Assembly: GCA_031266495.1 (NCBI GenBank)
Contig: JAISAX010000590.1
Span: forward strand, 1-5,235
DNA: 5,235 nt
Source: Opitutaceae bacterium
GTDB taxonomy: Bacteria > Verrucomicrobiota > Verrucomicrobiae > Opitutales > Opitutaceae
Reading direction: 5' to 3'
Below the pieces are notes generated by a model. That model was not told the origin of the DNA. It was given only the letters and a program-made list of their open reading frames with translations, and made no database searches. The translations under genes and the position numbers were made by a program. Shown here piece after piece: positions 1 to 5,172 of the stretch (the first letter of the stretch is position 1; each line of letters starts with the position of its first letter).

Positions 1-25
1 CCCGTGTTCCGGTGCTGGTGCCGGA

Positions 26-40
26 GGGGGAGGGGGGGGG
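26..40. repeat. G-rich tract just downstream of the hydrolase stop
   Basis: Runs of five and nine G separated by one A, seven bases beyond the hydrolase stop codon. It is C-rich in the transcript direction. It does not form a canonical hairpin terminator in the visible sequence. Bases 1-25 show no recognised feature. Confidence 0.9.
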
Positions 41-47
41 AGGCAGG

Positions 48-2606
48 TCATTTGCCGATCACGTAGAGGTCGCTGATTTCGAGGGCGTTTTCATCGGTCT
101 GCGAATTGAACCCGACCGAGAGTTTCGCGATCCGGATGGTTCCGGGATCGACGACGGAAAATCCCTGATAGCTCGCCAGCGGCACGTAGGTCACGTGCCA
201 CTCGCCGTCGGCGGGGATGATGGGAAAATGTGTTACGCTCATCTCCCCGTCGTCGTTCCACGACATCAGGCGCACGATGGCCGGTTTCAAACAGCGCGCC
301 CTCACCAGCACGCCGGTGATGCGCGACTGCGCCACTTCCTGCGGAAGCGTGAAACGTGGATACGCCCAACGGTCCACGCCCGGTGGAAATTTGATCGTGA
401 ATCCCCAGGCAGCCGGCGGTCCGTGCGCGAATGTCACCGTGCCGTTGGCGTTGCGATCCCACCGGTAGGCCTCGCCCGCCGTCAGCGCGAAATGATATGC
501 GCTCGTCTTGAGATGCGCGGCAATGTCGCCTTCGCCAAGCGAGGGAATCAGGGTCAGCGCCGCCGGTCCGATGCGAGAGCCGTCGTCCGCCGTCGCCGTG
601 ATCGACAACAGACGGTCGTCACCGGTCACACCTGCCGGCAAGGCGGCGATTTTCACGTCCAGCGTCACTTGCTCGTGCTTTCCGCCGGGGATTGTGACGC
701 TTGTCCCGGTCGCACCGTCCGCGCGGAGCGTGACGGTGCGCGCCTCGTCGCCGAGATTGTTCACGCCGACCGTGACCGGCAGGTGTTCGCAACCGGCCGG
801 GAGAAAATATCCGCGCGACGAAATCGCCTGCATCTTTTCCGGGTCGATCCGCGGTTGCAGGACAATCGACGCAACCGGCGGCAGGACCGGAGCCGCCGCC
901 TTGCCCAGTTGATACAGACGCATCGCTTCCGTATCCGTTTTCAGACTATCGGCGAGCGAGGCGCGGGCGACCCGGAGATAAACAAGCCCGTCGCCCGCCG
1001 GCGCTTTTTTCGCGCCCGTCTTCAGCGGGAGTGAACGTCCGTCGATGCCTTGCGCCGACAGCGCGACGAAGGGCAATGTCACCTCCGCGTCGGCAGCCGT
1101 CGCCGTCGTCGTCGCAGCCGCCACCGCCTTGCCCGTATAGATCACGACCAGCGCCGTTTGCTCGTTTCCGGTCGCCACCGATTTTTTCCCGTCTGCCACA
1201 AAAACACGGATACGCTCCGCGCCGGGAACCGTCGCCGCCGGAATATCGCCGGCATACTCCATCCCGGCGAGCGCCCGTCCCGCTTGCGCCGACGCGGCCA
1301 ACATGCGTAGCGGAGAGCCGTTGCGGTCGAGCATCCCGAAGTGGCGGCTGTCGTCGTGCTCGCTGTAATCGACATACACGAACGGGAAAAACCGGGCCAC
1401 GCCGCACGCCCTGGCCTCGACGGCCTGCATTGCATAGGCGAGCGCCGTGGCGGCTTGCTCCTTTATCGGAGGACGCACGCCGGTTTTGCCGGGGCGCGAC
1501 AGGCCGACCTCGGTCATCCACAATGGTTTTGTCGCGTATCCGGACGTCGCCAGCCAGCCGCGATATTGGCCGACCAGCCGTTCCAGCCCGAGCGGATTGC
1601 CGTAGTAGTGGAACGACAGAAAATCGCACTCGTCGAGCAACCCGTTGCGTGCCGCCAGTTCCAGGTAAGCCGGATTCAGCGACGCAAAGACGCCGCCTCC
1701 GACTGGCGTATCCACCACGGCATCACGCATTGCCCGCCGGATGGTTTTGACCAGGGGCGCGTACTGATCCGACGGCTGGTTGCCGCCGAAGGCGATGTCC
1801 GGTTCGTTCCACACTTCGAGAGCGCCCCACAGGTCGTGCCAGCGCAACGCGACGTCGCGCCAGGCGCGGCTGGCCGCGACCAGATCGTCGGGGAATTTTC
1901 CTTTCTGCGCCCGGCCCATCCAGGCCGGGGCGTCGTGAAACATTTCCAGCACCGGCACGCCGGCGGCGACATAGAGCCGGCGCGTGGTTTCGTAGCTCCG
2001 GTTCCGGGCGGTTTCCCATTCGGGACGCGCCTCCGTCGGGCGAATCGCAGCCCACGAGAGCCGTTCGCGCGCCAGCCCGCCTGTCCCGATCACGTGCCGC
2101 AGGTTCGCGACCAGCGCGGGCCGGGTTTCCGGTTTCGCCAGCCACGACAGCGCGGTGTCGATCGACAAAAAACCGTCCGGCGGCGGTTCGCCCGGAGGTG
2201 GGCACCACACGCCGGTGGCTTGCGCCTCGCCTGCGGCCTCGAAAATCACCTCGTGGTATCCGGACGGCAACGTCGTGGTGATGGAAAGATGTCCGATGTC
2301 ATTGACCGTTGCCCGGCCTTCCGCCAGCACGTGTCCGTCGTAGTTTTTTATGAGATACGCATGGGGTGTCGCGCCGTCCGTGCCGCCGCCGGGCGGGGCG
2401 CGAAATGTTAGTGTCGTTGCCGTGCCGGCGGCGGGAAACAGCGCCGTGATGTCGGACGGTTCGTAACCGGCTCCGGCTCCGGCGGCTGCTCTGGAGTCGG
2501 CGGCGCGCAGGGTTGCCGCCGCCAGGGCAAGCAACGCGAAGAGGTGGACAGGATGGGAAACACGGGGAGAGAGAAGGGTGCGTAATTTCATGTTTTGATT
2601 TTTCAT
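48..2606 (-). CDS. Secreted multidomain glycoside hydrolase, clan GH-A type (GH39/GH5-like)
   Basis: Predicted exported enzyme of 852 residues that hydrolyses glycosidic bonds in a polysaccharide; the substrate is unknown. Residues 1-36 form a signal peptide: a basic start, the hydrophobic stretch LFALLALAAATL, and an A-x-A-like cleavage site near ATLRAAD. Residues about 49-135 look like a small beta-sandwich. Residues about 147-447 resemble a TIM barrel of clan GH-A, with WNEPD (E268, acid/base candidate), SFHYYG (H333) and WMTEVGLS (E366, nucleophile candidate); the 98-residue spacing of the two Glu suits retaining GH-A enzymes. An Ala/Thr-rich stretch lies at 492-507, an Ig-like segment at about 577-689, and a C-terminal jelly-roll, possibly carbohydrate-binding, at about 698-852. 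I chose the ATG at 2606, which follows a weak GGAAAA and leaves 20 bp to the pseudopilin stop. A TTG at 2630 overlapping that stop is the alternative. Family assignment is from motifs only and the exact GH family is uncertain. Confidence 0.86.
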   Translation of the reverse strand: MKNQNMKLRTLLSPRVSHPVHLFALLALAAATLRAADSRAAAGAGAGYEPSDITALFPAAGTATTLTFRAPPGGGTDGATPHAYLIKNYDGHVLAEGRATVNDIGHLSITTTLPSGYHEVIFEAAGEAQATGVWCPPPGEPPPDGFLSIDTALSWLAKPETRPALVANLRHVIGTGGLARERLSWAAIRPTEARPEWETARNRSYETTRRLYVAAGVPVLEMFHDAPAWMGRAQKGKFPDDLVAASRAWRDVALRWHDLWGALEVWNEPDIAFGGNQPSDQYAPLVKTIRRAMRDAVVDTPVGGGVFASLNPAYLELAARNGLLDECDFLSFHYYGNPLGLERLVGQYRGWLATSGYATKPLWMTEVGLSRPGKTGVRPPIKEQAATALAYAMQAVEARACGVARFFPFVYVDYSEHDDSRHFGMLDRNGSPLRMLAASAQAGRALAGMEYAGDIPAATVPGAERIRVFVADGKKSVATGNEQTALVVIYTGKAVAAATTTATAADAEVTLPFVALSAQGIDGRSLPLKTGAKKAPAGDGLVYLRVARASLADSLKTDTEAMRLYQLGKAAAPVLPPVASIVLQPRIDPEKMQAISSRGYFLPAGCEHLPVTVGVNNLGDEARTVTLRADGATGTSVTIPGGKHEQVTLDVKIAALPAGVTGDDRLLSITATADDGSRIGPAALTLIPSLGEGDIAAHLKTSAYHFALTAGEAYRWDRNANGTVTFAHGPPAAWGFTIKFPPGVDRWAYPRFTLPQEVAQSRITGVLVRARCLKPAIVRLMSWNDDGEMSVTHFPIIPADGEWHVTYVPLASYQGFSVVDPGTIRIAKLSVGFNSQTDENALEISDLYVIGK

Positions 2607-2626
2607 GTTTTTTTCCGATACGCCGT

Positions 2627-3307
2627 TCAACCATCAAGGGACCGGGTGTACCAGATGTCCCAGTGTTCCTTGAGTTGTTGTTCGGTGAAGGAGCCTACGT
2701 GTCCGTCGGCAAAGAGGGCGTTGAGCTTGTCGCGATGCGGATAAACGAGTCCGGCGGCGGGATCGCCGGAGGTCGCCCAGGTGTTGAAGTGGGGATGGGA
2801 ATGCCCTTCGGCCACCAGCAGCGATTGGGCGGGATTGGCAATGCGGGCGACAGGGAGTCCGCCGGTGGTGATGCCGCCATGGGCGTTCAGCCAACTCGCG
2901 TGCGCCTGGGTCATTTTGTAGCTGATCCAGGGTTGGGGGTGAGTGGTGTCGGTGACATCGGTGTCGGGACAGCCGAGAGGGCCGCCCGGCTTGCAGATGC
3001 GTTTGACCGATTCCCAGTCGTATTTCACCTGCATCCCCAGCCAGGGGGCGAGATGGTAGTACCAGTTGTTGTCCGGATTATTGGTGCTGTCGTAAGAAAC
3101 CGGATACCGTTCGCGGTGATCGGCGGCGAAGGCGGCGAAGGCCGGTCCCATCTGGCGGAGGTTGCTGACGCACTGGATGTTCCTGGCCGAGGCGCGCGCA
3201 CGGCCCGCAACGGGAATGATGATGGCGGCAAGGATGCCGATGATGGCGATGACGGTCAGTAGTTCGACCAGCGTGAAACCACGCGGCAAACGAGAGGAGG
3301 AAGGCAT
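2627..3307 (-). CDS. Type II secretion-like pseudopilin, prepilin N-terminal domain with H-X9-DG motif
   Basis: Inner-membrane prepilin-like protein of 226 residues. The N-terminus has a short basic leader, then the prepilin peptidase site: cleavage after G10, mature F11 as the N-methylated residue, and E15 at mature position +5 (RGFTLVELLTVIAIIGILAA). One hydrophobic helix spans about 12-32. The C-terminal region contains H191, nine residues, then D201-G202, in HRDKLNALFADGHVGSF. This exactly matches the prepilin-associated H-X9-DG motif of the DUF1559-type families, which are greatly expanded in Verrucomicrobiota, Lentisphaerota and Planctomycetota. The globular part is Trp/Tyr/His-rich and has C46, C105 and C113. 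It stands alone, without other pilus genes, between the PEP-CTERM and hydrolase genes. A role in presenting or secreting surface proteins is inferred. The ATG at 3307 lacks a Shine-Dalgarno sequence; upstream is a C12 tract. Confidence 0.95.
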   Translation of the reverse strand: MPSSSRLPRGFTLVELLTVIAIIGILAAIIIPVAGRARASARNIQCVSNLRQMGPAFAAFAADHRERYPVSYDSTNNPDNNWYYHLAPWLGMQVKYDWESVKRICKPGGPLGCPDTDVTDTTHPQPWISYKMTQAHASWLNAHGGITTGGLPVARIANPAQSLLVAEGHSHPHFNTWATSGDPAAGLVYPHRDKLNALFADGHVGSFTEQQLKEHWDIWYTRSLDG

Positions 3308-3325
3308 GGCAAGGGAGGTTGTGGC

Positions 3326-3337
3326 GGGGGGGGGGGG
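3326..3337. repeat. 12-base G/C homopolymer in the pseudopilin leader
   Basis: Twelve consecutive G on the plus strand, C on the transcribed-gene strand, ending 18 bp upstream of the pseudopilin ATG. The length is in the range where slippage occurs. Its location between the PEP-CTERM stop and the pseudopilin start would affect leader length, not reading frame. Confidence 0.95.
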
Positions 3338-3362
3338 AGAAACGCCCGCGGACGGTTTCCAG

Positions 3363-3382
3363 CCGGCAGGCCGGCCAGCCGG
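3363..3382 (-). terminator. Weak GC-rich hairpin between PEP-CTERM and pseudopilin genes
   Basis: CCGGC and GCCGG can pair around a 10-base loop that is itself the self-complementary GGCCGGCC region. It lies 36 bp beyond the PEP-CTERM stop. No U run follows on the minus strand, so full termination is unlikely. Attenuation or transcript processing between the two genes is possible. Confidence 0.22.
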
Positions 3383-3418
3383 TTGCCGGTCATGACGCGG
3401 GCACTACAGGAGGAATGG

Positions 3419-4288
3419 TCAGCGCCGGGCCAGGCGTCCGATGGCCAGCCCCGACAGGACCAACCCGACAAGCGTCAGGGTGGCGGTGCGCGGTTCGGGG
3501 ATGGCGGCGGTGGCGAGAGTGGTGACGAGAAAATTGTCCACCGAGGACGCGCCGGAGAGGGTGCCGCCGTTGTTATTGGGGTGGATGCGGAAACCGGTGG
3601 CGGTGATCGAGGTGTCGGCGGTGAGTCCGGTTGCGAACCAGCCGTCGTTGGCGGAAGCCAGGCTGGTTTCCGTGTTGCCGTCGCTGAGGAAGGCGCGGGC
3701 CATCTGCGTCGTCGGGTCGTAGCTTATGCCCAGCGTGTAGGTGGCGGTGGGGGAGAATCCGCTGAACGTGCCGCTGGCGAGTGTGGTGGTGGTGGCGTTT
3801 TTGAATACCTGCCAGCTTCCCGATGGACGGATCATGACCCACAGAATGGTGTCATTGTTGCCGAACCACGCTTGCGCACTCGACGTGTCGCTGCCGAGGA
3901 AGCCGATCGCGAGCCAGTCCGAGGTGGCGTTGACGATGCTGGCCGAGACCGTGGTCACGGCGATTGGTTGCGGGATGGCAATGCGCATTTCGACGGCAAT
4001 GTTCTCGGCGGCATCGCTTGCGCGGACGATGGTGCCTTCGGCGGAAAATTTGCCGGAGGGCGAACCGGTGCCTGTTTTCCAGGTGCCGTTGCCAGTGCTG
4101 CCGGCCTGCTGTTCGGGGGAAGTCCCGGCGAGGTTGCTGCCTCCGGTGCGGGTTTCGTTGAGGGTGAAGGTGTCCTGGACGAGCACGACTGTCTGGGCGG
4201 CGAGAGCCTGCGCCGCAGCGGCGAAGGCGAGACAGGTCACGGCGCAGGAAGCACCGGTGAACAGGGCGGGGAGGATTGGATTTTTCAT
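3419..4288 (-). CDS. PEP-CTERM sorting domain protein, lectin-like beta-rich ectodomain
   Basis: Exported protein of 289 residues, probably handed to the exosortase/PEP-CTERM sorting system. The N-terminus (MKNPILPALF...) is a signal peptide with likely cleavage after AQALA near residue 30. The C-terminus has the full tripartite signal: the PEP motif at 264-266 (AAIPEPRTAT), a hydrophobic helix at about 269-284, and the basic tail RLARR. Between them is a Thr/Ser/Gly/Asn-rich, beta-strand-rich region with no cysteines, ending in SSVDNFLVTTLA. That ending resembles concanavalin A/LamG-like jelly-roll domains found in other PEP-CTERM proteins, so carbohydrate binding is plausible but not shown. 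Cysteines occur only in the signal peptide. It is the first gene of the probable operon, 111 bp ahead of the pseudopilin. The ATG at 4288 abuts a 30-bp repeat also present 98 bp upstream, and there is no Shine-Dalgarno sequence. No exosortase gene lies in the window. Confidence 0.93.
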   Translation of the reverse strand: MKNPILPALFTGASCAVTCLAFAAAAQALAAQTVVLVQDTFTLNETRTGGSNLAGTSPEQQAGSTGNGTWKTGTGSPSGKFSAEGTIVRASDAAENIAVEMRIAIPQPIAVTTVSASIVNATSDWLAIGFLGSDTSSAQAWFGNNDTILWVMIRPSGSWQVFKNATTTTLASGTFSGFSPTATYTLGISYDPTTQMARAFLSDGNTETSLASANDGWFATGLTADTSITATGFRIHPNNNGGTLSGASSVDNFLVTTLATAAIPEPRTATLTLVGLVLSGLAIGRLARR

Positions 4289-4318
4289 GTGAATAAGGTT
4301 GGTTGCGAAGGAACGCCT
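4289..4318 (-). repeat. 30-bp imperfect direct repeat, copy A, abutting the PEP-CTERM start codon
   Basis: Read on the minus strand, this copy begins AGGCGTTCCTTC and ends TTATTCAC, directly followed by the ATG at 4288. It matches copy B (4387-4416) at 25 of 30 positions, and the first 12 bases on the minus strand are identical. It occupies the place of the ribosome-binding region but contains no Shine-Dalgarno sequence. Confidence 0.85.
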
Positions 4319-4332
4319 GATTCAGGTGAATC
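4319..4332. promoter_or_regulatory. 14-bp dyad, possible operator
   Basis: GATTCA-GG-TGAATC is a perfect inverted repeat of six bases around GG, 30 bp upstream of the PEP-CTERM start. It overlaps a second small dyad, CCTGA-T-TCAGG (4316-4326), which reaches into repeat copy A. The size and position would suit a dimeric repressor or a small RNA hairpin. No regulator gene is in the window, so the role is only a guess. Confidence 0.3.
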
Positions 4333-4386
4333 TTCCGTGTTAGGCTAGCCCGGATACGTCAAAGGAGAACGAAGGAGCATATTTGT

Positions 4387-4416
4387 GTGAGTGAGGTTGA
4401 TAGTGAAGGAACGCCT
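4387..4416 (-). repeat. 30-bp imperfect direct repeat, copy B
   Basis: Second copy of the leader repeat, 98 bp upstream of copy A in the same orientation, with 25 of 30 bases identical. On the minus strand it ends CTCACTCAC, and six bases later comes an ATG (4380) that opens an 11-codon frame. Copy plus nearby ATG mirrors the arrangement at the real gene start, which suggests a duplicated leader or a repeated regulatory element. Confidence 0.85.
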
Positions 4417-4440
4417 TGGTTGGTCACGCGCCCAGGAACG

Positions 4441-4544
4441 GGATTTTCGATTCCCGATTTTCGATTGGGCGCTACCGCGCCGTTTTCCAAGTCGATGCCA
4501 ACTGCTTCTTCAATCGAAAATCGAGAATCCAAAATCGAAAATTC
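4441..4544. repeat. Compound inverted repeat (REP/MITE-like or bidirectional terminator-like)
   Basis: The inner arms are 4450-4467 and 4511-4528, 18 bases each, complementary at 17 positions. The outer arms are 4441-4449 and 4536-4544, complementary at eight positions plus a G-T pair, offset by a 7-base bulge at 4529-4535. Inside the loop a third, GC-rich hairpin (4468-4472 with 4477-4481, loop TACC) abuts the left inner arm. The arms are built from repeated TTTTCGATT units. The element lies 58 bp beyond the TatD stop and is far longer and more structured than a simple intrinsic terminator, with no clear U tract. It may still stop transcription. It resembles dispersed intergenic palindromes, but copy number cannot be judged here. 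Confidence 0.85.
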
Positions 4545-4602
4545 ACACGGGCTGGAGAGCCTGTGCCACGCTGCCTGCCGCGCAACATGTCATGAAGTCA
4601 TA

Positions 4603-5172
4603 CTACAACCCGAAAAACTTCCTGGCGTTGGCCGTGGTCGTGGCAGCGAACTCCGCGAAAGGGACGCCGAAGACTTCCCGGGCAGCGTAGTCTGCGGTGT
4701 GGCGGAGAAAGGCGGGTTCGTTGGGCTTGCCGCGGTGCGGCGCCGGCGCGAGGTAAGGGGCGTCGGTTTCGATCATCAGCCGCGCCAGCCCCTGCACGCG
4801 GGCGGCTTCGCGGACACTGGCGGCGTTTTTGTAGGTAAGGACTCCGGTGAAGGAGCCGCGGGCGCCACGCCGGAGAAGTTCGCCCATCTCCGCCGGACCT
4901 TCGGTGAAACAGTGAAACACCACGCGTTCCCAGGACACGCCGCTCGTATCGATCATGGAGATACATTCGGCGAACGCCCCGCGCGAATGCACGACGAGGG
5001 GGCAGCCGAGTCGGCGGGCGATGGCGAGCTGCGCGGTGAAGGCTTCGCGTTGCCACGCAAAGATGCGTTCGGCGGCGACCGGGTCGTTTTTCGGAAGGTG
5101 GAAGCGGTCGAGACCGCATTCGCCGAGCGCGACGGGCGGAGGGAGGGGGGGGGGGAGGGGGGCCGGGGGGAA
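4603..5172 (-). CDS. TatD-family metal-dependent hydrolase (DNase-like), 5'-truncated
   Basis: C-terminal about 175 residues of a TatD-family hydrolase, metal-dependent enzymes with 3'-5' DNA/RNA exonuclease activity in characterised members. Visible in order: VALGECGLD with a metal-ligand Glu (codon 5121-5119), a Q-x-x-x-F-x-x-QL-like helix (WQREAFTAQLAIARRL), PLVVHSR with a metal His (4989-4987), VVFHCFTEG with a metal His (4914-4912), SFTGVLTYKN, and LMIETDAPYLAP with a metal Asp (4764-4762), followed by HRGKPNEP. All ligands of the C-terminal part are intact. About 90 residues that normally precede GECGLD, including the H-x-H metal site, are missing. The reading frame runs into a proline-coding C tract (5138-5170) and meets TGA at 5175-5173. 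The only in-frame start is GTG at 4992, inside the VVHSR motif, too late for an active enzyme. It is either a pseudogene or a sequence/assembly break at the tract. Identity is firm; the 5' boundary is not. Confidence 0.85.
   Translation of the reverse strand, partial: FPPAPLPPPLPPPVALGECGLDRFHLPKNDPVAAERIFAWQREAFTAQLAIARRLGCPLVVHSRGAFAECISMIDTSGVSWERVVFHCFTEGPAEMGELLRRGARGSFTGVLTYKNAASVREAARVQGLARLMIETDAPYLAPAPHRGKPNEPAFLRHTADYAAREVFGVPFAEFAATTTANARKFFGL
5138..5170. repeat. G-rich tract with G-quadruplex potential at the broken 5' side of the TatD gene
   Basis: G runs of 3, 11, 6 and 6 bases, separated only by A, A and CC, lie on the plus strand. This satisfies the usual four-run G-quadruplex pattern. 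On the coding (minus) strand the tract reads as Pro/Leu/Ala codons. Such runs are prone to replication slippage and to sequencing or assembly errors, and the recognisable TatD homology ends here. Confidence 0.9.

Larger units (their letters stand above)
4289..4602. other. Intergenic region between TatD remnant and PEP-CTERM operon
   Basis: This 314-bp stretch has no convincing gene. It is more AT-rich than the flanking coding DNA in its middle part. From the TatD side it holds a compound inverted repeat (4441-4544), an imperfect 30-bp direct repeat in two copies (4387-4416 and 4289-4318), an 11-codon open frame between them (4380-4345, minus strand), and a 14-bp dyad (4319-4332). It should contain the promoter of the PEP-CTERM operon, but I could not find a convincing -35/-10 pair. 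No tRNA or obvious riboswitch fold was recognised. Confidence 0.8.

Noticed and set aside
12..1034. 340-codon open frame on the plus strand opposite the hydrolase gene
   Set aside because: Arg-rich translation without recognisable domains. It is a GC-bias shadow of the minus-strand gene, whose frame carries a signal peptide and catalytic motifs.
1341..2411. 356-codon open frame on the plus strand opposite the hydrolase gene
   Set aside because: Same reasoning: antisense of the region coding WNEPD and WMTEVG, low-complexity Arg/Gly-rich product, no start context.
3383..4348. 321-codon open frame on the plus strand opposite the PEP-CTERM gene
   Set aside because: Gly-rich translation with no domain. 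The minus strand has a complete signal peptide to PEP-CTERM architecture.
4343..4362. TTGACG on the minus strand as a -35 box for the PEP-CTERM operon
   Set aside because: The nearest -10-like hexamer, TAACAC, is only 14 bp away and a poor match, so no promoter was called.
4289..4416. CRISPR array from the two 30-bp repeats
   Set aside because: Only two imperfect copies with a 68-bp interval, no further repeats and no cas genes.
4391..4690. Plus-strand GTG-start frame with an AAGGAG 13 bp upstream
   Set aside because: It reads through the compound inverted repeat and into the antisense of the TatD gene. Spacing to the AAGGAG is long and the product shows no family features.
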